In this document: piece after piece, positions 44,752-53,960 of the stretch
Layout: each line of letters starts with the position of its first letter
Position numbering within the stretch: position 1 is the first letter of the stretch
Source of the DNA: Peptoniphilus asaccharolyticus DSM 20463
Lineage (GTDB): Bacteria > Bacillota > Clostridia > Tissierellales > Peptoniphilaceae
Direction: 5' to 3'
Assembly (NCBI RefSeq): GCF_900176115.1
Contig: NZ_FWWR01000009.1
Location: 1,116,001 to 1,180,000 of the forward strand
Length of the DNA stretch: 64,000 nucleotides
Position numbers and translations under genes: made by a program
The notes under the pieces: model-generated
What the model saw: the letters and a program-made list of their open reading frames with translations, nothing else
Told to the model about the DNA's origin: nothing
Database searches by the model: none

Positions 44752-45810
44752 TTAAAGTCGTTCTACATTAATTTTATTTGAATCAATCAAAAAATTCTCT
44801 TCATTCAAATTTGTACTTGTTATAAAAGTCTGCATATTATCTAAACTCTTTGCAAGATACTTAGCCCTTGTCTTGTCGAGTTCTGAAAATACATCATCTA
44901 AAAGTAGTATTGGTCTATTTTTATTATTTTTTTCAAGTACATCCATTTCAGCCAATTTTAGAGCCAATACAATACTTCGAGTTTCTCCTTGCGAAGCAAA
45001 ACTCTTTGCAGACATAGAGTTTATTTTAAAATCTAAATCATCTCTATGTGGCCCTAGAGTTGTAAATCTACTTTCAAAGTCCTTTTCTCTCTGCTCTAAC
45101 AAAATATTCATAAATACTTCTTCCATTTTTTCTTTGGTAAATTTAATGGTTGAAAGATAAGTTATTTTTAATTCAGAATCTTGAGAGAGTCTGTAGTAGT
45201 GCTGCTTTGCAAACTCCTCTATTTCCTTTATAAACTTAAGCCTTTCAAAAAGTATCTTTACTCCATAAGTTGCAAGTTGAAAATCATAGACTCTTAAAAG
45301 ATCTTCATTCGGTCTCTTTAAAAGTTTATTTCTTTCAAATATTATTTTTTTATATTTTGCTAAATTGTATTTATAGATAGGACTTACTTTTTCTATTAAA
45401 TTATCAATATATTTTCTTCTTTCACCTGGTGATAATTTAATCATATTTAAGTCATTTGGCGAAAATATAACACACGAAAAATCCCCGGCGTAATTTTTTA
45501 CATTTACAGAGTCAGAATTTAAAATATATTTATTTTTTTGATTTGCATTCAATATTATTTCAAGCTCATCAATATATCCATTACTTTCAACAGTTGCCTT
45601 TATATTAGAAAATTCTTCTCCAATTTTTATCATTTCATTGGTCTTTAAAGCTCTAAAACTCTTTCCAACTGTCAACAGATATATTGCTTCTAAGAGATTT
45701 GTCTTACCTATGGCATTTCTTCCAAGTATCAAATTTATTCCATCACTTGGTTCAATTTCAAATCTCTCATAATTTCTAAAATTATTAAGCTCTAATCGGT
45801 TTATCTTCAT
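44752..45810 (-). CDS. recF: DNA replication and repair protein RecF
   Basis: A 352-residue SMC-like ATPase: Walker A GRNAIGKTNLLEA, signature FASQGETRSIVLALKLAE and Walker B ILLLDDVFSELD. RecF loads RecA at gapped DNA with RecO and RecR. It overlaps rlbA by four bases and precedes gyrB by 22. Confidence 0.97.
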   Translation of the reverse strand: MKINRLELNNFRNYERFEIEPSDGINLILGRNAIGKTNLLEAIYLLTVGKSFRALKTNEMIKIGEEFSNIKATVESNGYIDELEIILNANQKNKYILNSDSVNVKNYAGDFSCVIFSPNDLNMIKLSPGERRKYIDNLIEKVSPIYKYNLAKYKKIIFERNKLLKRPNEDLLRVYDFQLATYGVKILFERLKFIKEIEEFAKQHYYRLSQDSELKITYLSTIKFTKEKMEEVFMNILLEQREKDFESRFTTLGPHRDDLDFKINSMSAKSFASQGETRSIVLALKLAEMDVLEKNNKNRPILLLDDVFSELDKTRAKYLAKSLDNMQTFITSTNLNEENFLIDSNKINVERL

Positions 45811-46007
45811 TCTACCATATCTACTACAAATTCTTCTGAATCAAACTCGACACGGTCTCCCTTATAAAGTTTTCTGCCACGTCTTGTCTCAACTTCAGAA
45901 TTAACTTTTACAAGCCCTTCTTGTATTAGCATTTTGGCTTCTCCGCCACTTCCAACTAAATTATTATATTTTAAAAATGAATCTAATTTTATATAGTTAT
46001 TTTCCAT
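45807..46007 (-). CDS. rlbA: S4-domain RNA-binding protein YaaA/RlbA
   Basis: A 66-residue protein that is a single S4 domain: IKLDSFLKYNNLVGSGGEAKMLIQEGLVKVNSEVETRRGRKLYKGDRVEF. It binds ribosomal RNA, probably in large-subunit assembly. The position between dnaN and recF is the same as yaaA in Bacillus. Confidence 0.93.
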   Translation of the reverse strand: MENNYIKLDSFLKYNNLVGSGGEAKMLIQEGLVKVNSEVETRRGRKLYKGDRVEFDSEEFVVDMVE

Positions 46008-46014
46008 TTTTTAC

Positions 46015-47103
46015 CTACTTTGCAAGTCTTACCGGAAGGACTAAATAAATATAATCCTCATCATCTTCTCTTATTATGCAAGGGTTAACTGAGTCTGTAA
46101 AATACAACTTAATCTCTTCAGACTCCATAATTTTTATTCCATCTAATAGATATTTAGAATTAAAGGCAATTTTCAAACTCCCACCTTCAACCTTAGACTC
46201 TACAATTTCTTCAACATTTCCGATTTCAGAATTAGAAGAGATTTTTATATAGCTATCTTCAATTTCAAATTTTACAAGATTAGCTCTGTCTTCTTTCGCA
46301 AGCAAGCTTGCTCTTTCAAGAGCAGATTGTAAATTTGCCCTTTGAACTGTACAAATTGTAGTATGTGATTCAGTTATAAGACCTTGATACTTGAAGAATT
46401 CACCACTTAATAAAGTTGTGTAAACTTCTGTGGTAGTTGTCTTAAATAGAGCCATATTTCTTGAAATATTTACACTCACATCTTCATCCTCTAAAACTTT
46501 TGTAAGTTCATTTAGAGTTCTAGCTGGAATAATTGCAGAAGTCATATTTTCATTCGGTTTATTTACACTCTTAAGAGCCATTCTAAAACCGTCTAACGCG
46601 ACAAAATTTATCTTAGATTGACTTAAGTCCATTAGAACACCTGTGAATACCATTCTTGTTTCATCCATTGATACAGCGAAAGATGTCTTTTTAATAGCAT
46701 CACTTAGCTCTTGTGATGAGATATTAAATGTATTATTTTTTTCTACTATTGGTAACATAGGATATTCATCTGGCAATTGACATTGAATGTTGAAATTTGA
46801 TTTTTCACATTTCAAGTTCATAGAAGTTCCTTCTAAATTAATATCAATTGTCTCACCTTGAAATTTTCTAATTATATCCCCAAACAGTCTTGAATTTACA
46901 ACTATCTCTCCTTCTTCCATAACTATTGCAGATATTGAAGTTTTAATAGTCATTTCAGTATCAGAAGAAATTAGTATTATTTGATTATCTATAGCTTTTA
47001 AAAGTATTCCTTCTAAAATTTGAATTGTACTTCTTGGAGATATTGCTCTTTGAGCAATTTGTATAGCTTTTACAAATTCTTTTCTACTTACTTTGAGTTT
47101 CAT
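46015..47103 (-). CDS. dnaN: DNA polymerase III beta subunit (sliding clamp)
   Basis: A 362-residue clamp with three repeated domains; the protein begins MKLKVSRKEFVKAIQIAQRAI, typical of DnaN, and ends in the hydrophobic-pocket strand YLVLPVRLAK. It holds polymerases on DNA. The gap to dnaA is 158 bases and carries DnaA boxes. Confidence 0.97.
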   Translation of the reverse strand: MKLKVSRKEFVKAIQIAQRAISPRSTIQILEGILLKAIDNQIILISSDTEMTIKTSISAIVMEEGEIVVNSRLFGDIIRKFQGETIDINLEGTSMNLKCEKSNFNIQCQLPDEYPMLPIVEKNNTFNISSQELSDAIKKTSFAVSMDETRMVFTGVLMDLSQSKINFVALDGFRMALKSVNKPNENMTSAIIPARTLNELTKVLEDEDVSVNISRNMALFKTTTTEVYTTLLSGEFFKYQGLITESHTTICTVQRANLQSALERASLLAKEDRANLVKFEIEDSYIKISSNSEIGNVEEIVESKVEGGSLKIAFNSKYLLDGIKIMESEEIKLYFTDSVNPCIIREDDEDYIYLVLPVRLAK

Positions 47104-47261
47104 AAAGCCTCCTTTTATGAGCCCTATTATAGTTAAGTTAGATAATAATAGTAGTAGGGCTTGTTAATTTGTGAATAAGTCGATTTTTTATTAAAAACAT
47201 CGAAAAAAATCAAATTAATAACATGTTGATAACTTTGTTTTGAATTTTAAATTATCAACAG
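47104..47261. promoter_or_regulatory. dnaA-dnaN intergenic region with DnaA boxes (second origin part)
   Basis: It contains TGTTGATAA (47224-47232) and TTATCAACA (47252-47260), two opposed DnaA-box variants, plus TTGTGAATAA at 47166 and an AT-rich core between. In Bacillus and other Firmicutes the unwinding region lies in exactly this place. It should also hold the dnaN promoter. Confidence 0.65.
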
Positions 47262-48596
47262 CTATTCTTTTATTTCTTTTATAAGATTATTGATCCTTAT
47301 TTTAAAAGATGTATCTTGTTCCATATCTTTTTCGATTTTATTATACGCATGTATTACAGTGGTATGGTCACGACCACCAAATTCCTCTCCTATCTTAGGA
47401 AGAGAAAGTTCAGTTAGTTCTCTAGTGATGAACATAGCTATTTGTCTTGGATAAGCTATATTCTTAGTCCTCTTTTTAGAGTTTAACTCATCTATGGTAA
47501 CGTGGTAGTGCTTACCTACAAATTCTTTAATTAAATTTACATCTATAACTTTTTCTTTTTTAGTGTTGTAGATGTCTTTTAAGACTATAGTAGCTGTCTG
47601 CTCAGTTATTACACCTGTTGTAAGCTTAGAATATGCCATAACCCTAGAAAGAGCACCTTCCAATTCTCTGATGTTACTCTTAACGTTTTCAGCTATAAAG
47701 TTTATTACATTTGGTGGCACATCATAGCCCTCAGAATCTGCCTTAGACCTTAAAATAGCTATTCTAGTTTCCAAATCCGGAGCTTGTATATCAACTACAA
47801 GACCCCATGCGAATCTAGAGATAAGACGCTCTTCTAAAGCTTTTATTTCTTTAGGTGGTTTATCTGAAGTTAAGACTATTTGCTTATTAGAGCCGTGTAA
47901 TTCATTGAATGTATGGAAAAATTCTTCCTGAGTTCTATCTTTATCAGCTATAAACTGAATATCATCTATTAGTAGCAGGTCAACTTTTCTATATTTATTT
48001 CTAAATTGCTCGTTCTTATTAGTTTGAATTGAGTTTATAAGCTCATTTGTAAATTGTTCGCTGGTTACGTATAGAATTTTTTTAGAATGGTCCATTTGAT
48101 TTATGAAATGGCCTATAGCCTGCATAAGATGTGTTTTTCCAAGTCCAACTCCTCCATATAGGAAAAGAGGATTTGAATGAGCCATAGATGGATCTTTATA
48201 GTTTTCAGCTACAGATAAACTTGCTGCATGAGCAAATTCATTGCTCTTACCTACCACGAAATTTTCAAAGACATATTTAGGATTAAGTCTTGATTCAGGT
48301 AAGAAATTGTCTGAATGCTGTTTAACAGGCGATTCGTTGCCAGTCAATATCTTTACATCATAATCTTGATCCATGACGTCCTTTATACATTTTTTTAATG
48401 TTCTAAGCTGGGATGGGTTATTTTCAATTCTATGTTTTATAAAGTCTGAGGTGACTAGGAGATAGAAGACTTTGCTTTCTTCGTCGATGTCCTTTAATTT
48501 CATATCTTTAAACCAAGTGTCAAATGAAACTTGGCTCATGGATTGACGTTCGAGAACACTCATAACTCTACTCCACAAATTGGATAGTGGGTCCAT
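47262..48596 (-). CDS. dnaA: Chromosomal replication initiator DnaA
   Basis: A 444-residue AAA+ initiator: domain I (1-85), AAA+ domain with Walker A GGVGLGKTHL, Walker B LLLIDDIQFI and arginine finger RLISRFAWGL, and domain IV with the DNA-binding signature GGRDHTTVIHAYNKI. It binds the DnaA boxes on both sides of its own gene. AGGAGG precedes the start. Confidence 0.98.
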   Translation of the reverse strand: MDPLSNLWSRVMSVLERQSMSQVSFDTWFKDMKLKDIDEESKVFYLLVTSDFIKHRIENNPSQLRTLKKCIKDVMDQDYDVKILTGNESPVKQHSDNFLPESRLNPKYVFENFVVGKSNEFAHAASLSVAENYKDPSMAHSNPLFLYGGVGLGKTHLMQAIGHFINQMDHSKKILYVTSEQFTNELINSIQTNKNEQFRNKYRKVDLLLIDDIQFIADKDRTQEEFFHTFNELHGSNKQIVLTSDKPPKEIKALEERLISRFAWGLVVDIQAPDLETRIAILRSKADSEGYDVPPNVINFIAENVKSNIRELEGALSRVMAYSKLTTGVITEQTATIVLKDIYNTKKEKVIDVNLIKEFVGKHYHVTIDELNSKKRTKNIAYPRQIAMFITRELTELSLPKIGEEFGGRDHTTVIHAYNKIEKDMEQDTSFKIRINNLIKEIKE

Positions 48597-48995
48597 AATT
48601 CCTCCTGTTGAAAAGTATTTGTTGATAAAAAAATATGTATAAATTTATACACAATTGTAGATAATATATTAATTAATTTAAAATAAATATTGCTACCTGT
48701 GGAAAAATAATCCTTAGAATATAGCTATTTAAATAAAATAAGTCTAAAAAATAGAGTTTATCAACATTCTATCAACAAAATGTGGATAACTCTAGTTATA
48801 AACAATTTATTTTTTATAAACAAGCTGTAAAATTTATCCACATATATTTTAACAAAAAAACTATTACTTATCAACAAGCTTAGAGCTCGCAATGCTTTAT
48901 TTAGACAATTAAAAAAGTTAAATTATTGACTGTATAAACCTTCTATGCTATCGTATTGTTTATAAAAAACTTTCGAAATAATAGGAGATGTATTT
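48597..48995. other. oriC region upstream of dnaA
   Basis: At least eight DnaA-box-like nonamers lie in 260 bases: perfect TTATCCACA at 48834-48842 (+) and 48781-48789 (-); one-mismatch forms TTATACACA 48645, TTTTCCACA (-) 48698, TTATCAACA 48758, TTATCAACA 48868 and TTATCAACA (-) 48620; CTATCAACA at 48769 differs at two positions. The stretch is over 75% A+T. Gene orientation flips here: dnaA operon to the left, modA and rpmH to the right. The dnaA and modA promoters must also lie within. Confidence 0.92.
48926..48954 (+). promoter_or_regulatory. Promoter of the molybdate-type ABC operon
   Basis: TTGACT, 17 bases, TATCGT; about 40 bases before the lipoprotein start, with AGGAG as ribosome site. 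Confidence 0.6.
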
Positions 48996-49811
48996 ATGAA
49001 GAAATTTTTAAAGAATAAGTTTGTATTTTTAATGATAGCTATGTTGTTCTTGACAGCTTGTTCAAATGAAAAGAAAACAGAAGAACCACAGGAAAACAAA
49101 ACTATTGTAGAGCAAACAAATGCAGAAGAGAAACAAGCATTATTAGTATATGCAGGGGCAGGTCTTAAAAAACCTATAGAAGAAATAAAACAAGAATTTG
49201 AAACAAAAATGGGTGTAAAATTAGAAATAGTTTATGCTGGTTCAGGACAACTTTTAGCACAACTTGAACAATCAGGAAAAGGAGATGTATTTATAGTTGG
49301 ATCCAAACCTACATATGATGAGGCTATTAAAAAAGGTCTTGCAAATGAAGCTGTACCTGTAGCTCACCACACTCCTATAATAATTACACAAAAAGGTAAT
49401 GAAAAAGGTATTATGGGACTAAAGGACTTAAATAAAGATGGAATAAAACTTGCTCTAGGAGATGCAGATGCAAATGCAATAGGAAAGACATCTGTAAAGA
49501 TGTTTGAAAAAGCTGGTATAAATGATTATGAAAAAAATGTAGTAGTTAAAACTGCAACAGTAAATGAACTTTATCAAGCGTTAAAAACAGGATCTGTAGA
49601 TGCAGCTATCGTAACTAAAGATTCAGCATTTGGTAAAGATGATTTAGATATTGTAGAAATTGAACCTGAATTTTTAATAGATCAAGTCATTTCTATAGGT
49701 ACTTTGAAGATTTCAGAAAATGAAGAATTAGCTCAAAAGTTAGTTGATTATATGAAATCAGATACAGCAAGTAGTGCATTTGAAAAATTTGGTTTTAAAA
49801 CGGTGAAATAA
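48996..49811 (+). CDS. modA: ModA-like substrate-binding lipoprotein (molybdate/tungstate type)
   Basis: A 271-residue lipoprotein (lipobox LTAC, Cys22) with a periplasmic-binding fold of the ModA/WtpA group: LLVYAGAGLKKPIEEI, YAGSGQLLAQLEQSGKGDVFIVGS, ALGDADANAIGKTS and GSVDAAIVTKDSA. The GSGQL loop and the IxxGxxDA element bind tetrahedral oxyanions. It is the first gene of modABC plus DUF364 and would feed molybdenum (or tungsten) enzymes such as the molybdoenzyme at 61.7-64.0 kb. Confidence 0.88.
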   Translation: MKKFLKNKFVFLMIAMLFLTACSNEKKTEEPQENKTIVEQTNAEEKQALLVYAGAGLKKPIEEIKQEFETKMGVKLEIVYAGSGQLLAQLEQSGKGDVFIVGSKPTYDEAIKKGLANEAVPVAHHTPIIITQKGNEKGIMGLKDLNKDGIKLALGDADANAIGKTSVKMFEKAGINDYEKNVVVKTATVNELYQALKTGSVDAAIVTKDSAFGKDDLDIVEIEPEFLIDQVISIGTLKISENEELAQKLVDYMKSDTASSAFEKFGFKTVK

Positions 49812-50602
49812 TGGATTATTTCTTTGAAAAAGTATCGAAAGTATTGGTAATATTTTCGATACTTTTTATTATAGCTCCTTTTATACTGATAATAGGTGAA
49901 GGATTAGAATTTATAATGAATCCACCATATACAAAAGAAATTGTATTTTCATTAAAATTATCTTTAAAAACATCTACAATTGCCACAATAATAGTTACTA
50001 TTATTTCTCTTATTATTACAAGAAAATTGTACGAACAACAGAGATATAAGGAAATTTTAAAATACATATATAGTTTTCCGCTAAGTATGCCACATTTAGT
50101 TAGCGGTTTGGCACTGATTAGTCTATACGGACATAATAACTTAGGAAAATACTTAAAATTCTTAGGGGTAGACTTTGTATATACTCAACAGGGAATAGTC
50201 CTTGCTTTGATTTTTATAAATTTACCTTATTCTATTGTCTTTTTAAACTCAGCAATGGAATCAATAAATAAGGAGATTTTATTTACAGCAAATAATTTGG
50301 GATTAAATAATTATCAAGTTTTTTTATATGTATTGATACCACTTTTAAAAAATAATATCTATACGATGGTTTTATTGTTATTTTCAAGATGTTTGGGTGA
50401 ATTTGGAGCAGTTATGATGTTGGTTGGAGTTACTAGAATGAGAACTGAAACTCTTGCAACATCAATATTTTTAAACATGACAACAGGAGATTTTGATGTA
50501 TCCTGTGGAGTTGCAATAATTTTGATGGGAATAAACTTATTTATAAATTTATTTATAAAGCTAGTTTTAAATAGAAATAGACTAGGTGATAAAAATGCTT
50601 AA
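49811..50602 (+). CDS. modB: ModB-like ABC transporter permease
   Basis: A 263-residue permease with six helices and the EAA loop near 155-175 (ANNLGLNNYQVFLYVLIPLL), followed by SRCLGEFGAVMMLVG, which is typical of molybdate/sulfate permeases. The ATG overlaps the TAATG end of modA. It overlaps the ATPase gene by 17 bases if the start at 50586 is used. Confidence 0.9.
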   Translation: MDYFFEKVSKVLVIFSILFIIAPFILIIGEGLEFIMNPPYTKEIVFSLKLSLKTSTIATIIVTIISLIITRKLYEQQRYKEILKYIYSFPLSMPHLVSGLALISLYGHNNLGKYLKFLGVDFVYTQQGIVLALIFINLPYSIVFLNSAMESINKEILFTANNLGLNNYQVFLYVLIPLLKNNIYTMVLLLFSRCLGEFGAVMMLVGVTRMRTETLATSIFLNMTTGDFDVSCGVAIILMGINLFINLFIKLVLNRNRLGDKNA

Positions 50603-51284
50603 AGTAGAAAACTTATCTCTTAGATTAGGAAATTTTAGTTTAAAAAATGTTAATATAAATTCAAAAGCTAAAAATATTGTAATACTAGGTCAAAGTGGAA
50701 GTGGTAAAACAGTTTTTTTAGAGACAATAGCAGGCAAATACAATTATCAAGGAGATGTCATACTAAACAATAAAAATTTAAATTGTGTGGAGTCATATAA
50801 TAAAAATGTATCTTTGGTATATCAAAACTATAACCTCTTTCCATTCTTAAATGTATTTGAAAATTTGATTTTTGCTCCCAAAATTTTGAATATGAGAAAA
50901 GAAGAGTACATTGACGAGGCAAATAATTTTTTAAAAAAGCTAAATATTTACCATCTAAAAGACCAATCTGTAAATAACTTGTCTGGAGGAGAAAAACAAA
51001 GAGTTTCATTATGTAGGGCATTATTAAAAAAGCCTGAGTTACTTTTGTTGGATGAGCCGTTCAGCGCATTGGATTATATAAATAAGGATTCTGCCAAATA
51101 TCTTACAAAGTCAATCGTAGAAGAACTGAACATAAGTAGTATATTGGTAACACATAACATAGAAGAATGTCAGTATTTCGCAGATGAAATATATTTTATG
51201 AAAAACGGAAGCTTATCAAATAAAATTTCACCTGCTGAACTAAATGAAATAGTAGAGGAGAATAGAATTTATGAATATATATGA
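50586..51284 (+). CDS. ABC transporter ATP-binding protein of the molybdate-type system
   Basis: A 232-residue ATPase: Walker A GQSGSGKT, Q-loop VYQNYNLFPF, signature LSGGEKQR, Walker B LLLLDEPFSALD, H-loop VTHN. It lacks the C-terminal TOBE (Mop) domain of classical ModC, so it is not subject to that kind of regulation. M4 (50595) is the more likely start because it has AGGTGAT upstream. It overlaps the next gene by 14 bases. Confidence 0.9.
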   Translation: MIKMLKVENLSLRLGNFSLKNVNINSKAKNIVILGQSGSGKTVFLETIAGKYNYQGDVILNNKNLNCVESYNKNVSLVYQNYNLFPFLNVFENLIFAPKILNMRKEEYIDEANNFLKKLNIYHLKDQSVNNLSGGEKQRVSLCRALLKKPELLLLDEPFSALDYINKDSAKYLTKSIVEELNISSILVTHNIEECQYFADEIYFMKNGSLSNKISPAELNEIVEENRIYEYI

Positions 51285-52002
51285 TAAATTACTTAATTAT
51301 TATGAAAATTTGATTGTGCAAAATAATATTGAATTTGAAAATATTGATGTTTCATTAAAGACATTGACTGAAGAAGAGGCTATAGGAATAACAACGAGAA
51401 AGGACTATCCTCTTTTAAACGGAAAGGAAGTTTTGGTAGAGGCTAATTTTAGAGGGAGTTTAGGACAAGCTTTTACGAGTGCAAGAACTGCTCTATCTAT
51501 AAAGCTTTCTGAAGTTAAAAATTTAAATATCGGAGAAAATGAATATGATACAGCAATCTTTATATCAATATTAAATGCTGTAATGAAATACTTGGGATTA
51601 ATAACGGGAACTAAACATTGTAAAAATGAAGAACCTGAATTATGTGCAAAACAAATAGCTGATTTTTTAAGTGAGAATAAAACGAAGAAATTTTTATTAA
51701 TAGGTTATCAACCGGCATTTATAGACAAATTATCAAGTTACGAATATAATTTGAGAGTATTGGATTTAAATCCGGATAATATTGGCGAAATAAAATATGG
51801 TGTAGAGATAGAGAGCGGAGAAATTTATAAAGAGGCTATAGAGTGGTCGGATATAATACTTTGTACAGGCTCAACAATAATAAATGGCAGCATACTAAAC
51901 TTTATGGATTTAAAAGATAAATATGTTTATTTCTACGGAACAACAATAGCAGGACCGGCTAAAATCCTAAATTTAAAAAGACTTTGTTATTTTTCTGAAT
52001 AG
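51271..52002 (+). CDS. DUF364-family protein (putative heavy-metal chelatase-like)
   Basis: A 243-residue cytoplasmic protein of the DUF364/DUF4213 type. The N-terminal half carries GITTRKDYPLLNGKEVL and SLGQAFTSA; the C-terminal half has KFLLIGYQPAFIDKL, LRVLDLNPDNIGE and DIILCTGSTIINGSILNF, a Rossmann-like fold. Such proteins often accompany metal or molybdenum uptake systems and may handle the metal after import. It shares the transcript with the ABC genes. Confidence 0.8.
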   Translation: MNIYDKLLNYYENLIVQNNIEFENIDVSLKTLTEEEAIGITTRKDYPLLNGKEVLVEANFRGSLGQAFTSARTALSIKLSEVKNLNIGENEYDTAIFISILNAVMKYLGLITGTKHCKNEEPELCAKQIADFLSENKTKKFLLIGYQPAFIDKLSSYEYNLRVLDLNPDNIGEIKYGVEIESGEIYKEAIEWSDIILCTGSTIINGSILNFMDLKDKYVYFYGTTIAGPAKILNLKRLCYFSE

Positions 52003-52542
52003 AATATACAAAGTATATAATAATAAATTTTGTACGTTGTTTGAATTATTTTTAAATATTTAAGAATTAATTTATAGACATTAGTCAGATAATAGTTAAA
52101 TTTATTTTTAATAAAATAAGTTTTTGATGATTGTATATTTTTAAATTTACCATTGTTTTTAGTATTTAAAGTTATAGTAACATAATTAGTAAATATTTTT
52201 TCTAATACTATCACCTATAAATGTTGTAAAATCTTGATTTTGTATTCTCATTTATGTATCGTCTTAAGGAGCATATTTCAAATACGTTAACAAAGTCTTA
52301 ATTCATTAATATAACCATTGATAAATCAAAAGCTAATATCTTTTTTGATTAAATTTTTAAAGATTTTAATTTGCTTAAATATATTTGAGAATTTTATAAT
52401 TATCTACAAGAAATGAGACTTTAATACTAAAAAATTAAAGTATATTTGATGTGTGTTGTAATAGCATGTTTAAGGCTATTTTTCTTGACTTAACACTTAA
52501 TTTAAAATATAATTTAATGATTGAAAAGAAAGGGGTGAAGTC
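52003..52542. other. Non-coding, very AT-rich gap between DUF364 and rpmH
   Basis: No credible coding region on either strand: the longest frames have low-complexity, asparagine/lysine/isoleucine-rich translations typical of noise. AATAGC and GCTATT pair around nine bases near 52461-52482, followed by TTTCTT, and may be a weak terminator. The rpmH promoter occupies the right end. Confidence 0.6.
52485..52513 (+). promoter_or_regulatory. Promoter of rpmH operon
   Basis: TTGACT, a 17-base spacer and TATAAT, 30 bases before rpmH; a near-perfect housekeeping promoter, followed by the ribosome site AAAGGGGTGA. Confidence 0.85.
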
Positions 52543-52677
52543 ATGAAGAGAACTTTCCAACCAAAGAACAGAGCAAGAAAAAGAGAACATGGTTTTAGAG
52601 CAAGAATGAGAACTAAATCAGGAAGAAGAGTTTTAAGTGCAAGAAGAAGAAAAGGTAGAAAAGTACTTTCAGCGTAA
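52543..52677 (+). CDS. rpmH: 50S ribosomal protein L34
   Basis: A 44-residue basic protein: [20 protein letters not shown] followed by [20 protein letters not shown], the universal L34 sequence. It is part of the large ribosomal subunit. It heads the rpmH-rnpA-yidD-yidC-jag operon, in the conserved order for bacterial origins. Confidence 0.98.
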   Translation: MKRTFQPKNRARKREHGFRARMRTKSGRRVLSARRRKGRKVLSA

Positions 52678-52678
52678 G

Positions 52679-53038
52679 TTGAATTTAAGGGATTGTTATT
52701 TAAAAAAGAATAGAGATTTTCAGAGAGTATATTCTAAGAAGAGGACAGATGGAAACAAGACTTTTACACTTTTCTACAAGAAAAATGGTTTAGACCATAA
52801 GCGAGTAGGTTTTGTAATAACTAAAAAAGTTGCCAAAGCTGTCTATAGAAATAAGATAAAGAGAAGACTCAGAGAAATATACAAAGCTAATTTTGATGTT
52901 TTAAAAGAAGGATACGACTATGTATTTGTAGTTAAACATCAAGCTACAGAGCTTGAGTATAAAGATCTTGAAAAGTCATTTTTACATCTTGCAAAGAGGT
53001 TTGAGAAAAATGGTAAAAATAGCAAAATTGCTGATTAG
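52679..53038 (+). CDS. rnpA: Ribonuclease P protein component
   Basis: A protein of about 119 residues with the RnpA core: [44 protein letters not shown] (the RNR motif) and [11 protein letters not shown]. It assists the P RNA in cutting tRNA leaders. The family normally begins close to the LKKNRDF element, so TTG 52679, two bases after the rpmH stop, is taken as start. A GTG at 52637 would add 14 residues and overlap rpmH. Confidence 0.9.
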   Translation: MNLRDCYLKKNRDFQRVYSKKRTDGNKTFTLFYKKNGLDHKRVGFVITKKVAKAVYRNKIKRRLREIYKANFDVLKEGYDYVFVVKHQATELEYKDLEKSFLHLAKRFEKNGKNSKIAD

Positions 53039-53225
53039 ATTTTATCAAAACTTTATTTCTAAATATATACTTGTGGGGAATCATTGTAGATTCACGCCCA
53101 CATGTTCTGAATATGCCTATCAAGCTTATGATAAATATGGATTTTTTAAGGGCACTTACTTAGCTGTGAGAAGAATTTTAAAATGTCACCCATTTCATAA
53201 GGGAGGATACGATCCTTTATTATAA
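53010..53225 (+). CDS. yidD: Membrane protein insertion efficiency factor YidD
   Basis: A 71-residue protein with the YidD signature: [32 protein letters not shown] and [17 protein letters not shown] with conserved cysteines. ATG 53010 is chosen because AGAGGT lies just upstream and family members start MxKxxxxLIRFYQ; it overlaps rnpA by 29 bases. It acts at the membrane with YidC, encoded next. Confidence 0.93.
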   Translation: MVKIAKLLIRFYQNFISKYILVGNHCRFTPTCSEYAYQAYDKYGFFKGTYLAVRRILKCHPFHKGGYDPLL

Positions 53226-53234
53226 GGAGGCAAG

Positions 53235-53960
53235 ATGACCTACATTAGTAGTATCTTGGGAAGATTTCTAAAGCTTATATATGACGTATTAGCAGGTGCC
53301 TTCCCGCAAGAACCAGCGAGTATTTCTTTTTACGCACTTGCGATAATTGTTGCAACAATAGTTATCAAGACAGTTGTACTACCAGTTAATATTCACATGA
53401 TGAAAAGTCAAAAGAAGATGGCTGAGTTACAACCTGAAATACAAAAGCTACAAAAGAAATATAAGAACGATCCACAGACACTTGCTGTAAAACAACAACA
53501 ACTATATAAAGATGCAAATTATAACGCACTTTCAGGTTGTCTACCTATGATTATTCAATTAGTAATCTTAATGGCATTCTATAGAGTGTTTATGTATCCA
53601 GAGAAATTTGCTTTCACTGATAAAGTTATGTTTGAAAGTATGAATAAAAATTTCTTTTATTTAAGTACATTATCTGCAAAAGATACAACTATGATATTGC
53701 CATTAATTGCAGCATTTACAACTTTCCTTACTTCATTTTTAGCAAGCAAGAGTCCTGCAAATGCAGCAGCTCATAATCCACAAGCTCAATCAATGAATAC
53801 ATCAATGATGGTAGTTATGCCTATAATGATTTTTATGATGGGAAGAAATTTCCAATCAGCACTTACTTTATATTGGACTGTAAGTAATATATTTTCAGCA
53901 GTACAACAATATATAACAAATAAAGTTATAGCGCATGAAGTGGCGGAGGAAATTAAATGA
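53235..53960 (+). CDS. yidC: Membrane protein insertase YidC/OxaA
   Basis: A 241-residue insertase with five membrane helices: ISFYALAIIVATIVIKTVVLPVN with the functional Arg/Lys-side groove residues, a cytoplasmic coiled hairpin (SQKKMAELQPEIQKLQKKY), GCLPMIIQLVILMAFYRVF, and the C-terminal LYWTVSNIFSAVQQYI. It inserts small membrane proteins alone or with SecYEG. There is no lipobox, unlike SpoIIIJ-type paralogues. Confidence 0.95.
   Translation: MTYISSILGRFLKLIYDVLAGAFPQEPASISFYALAIIVATIVIKTVVLPVNIHMMKSQKKMAELQPEIQKLQKKYKNDPQTLAVKQQQLYKDANYNALSGCLPMIIQLVILMAFYRVFMYPEKFAFTDKVMFESMNKNFFYLSTLSAKDTTMILPLIAAFTTFLTSFLASKSPANAAAHNPQAQSMNTSMMVVMPIMIFMMGRNFQSALTLYWTVSNIFSAVQQYITNKVIAHEVAEEIK

Noticed and set aside
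51987-52214. 75-codon frame on the minus strand after DUF364
   Set aside because: Low-complexity translation rich in Asn, Tyr, Lys and Ile, overlap with the DUF364 end and no ribosome site.
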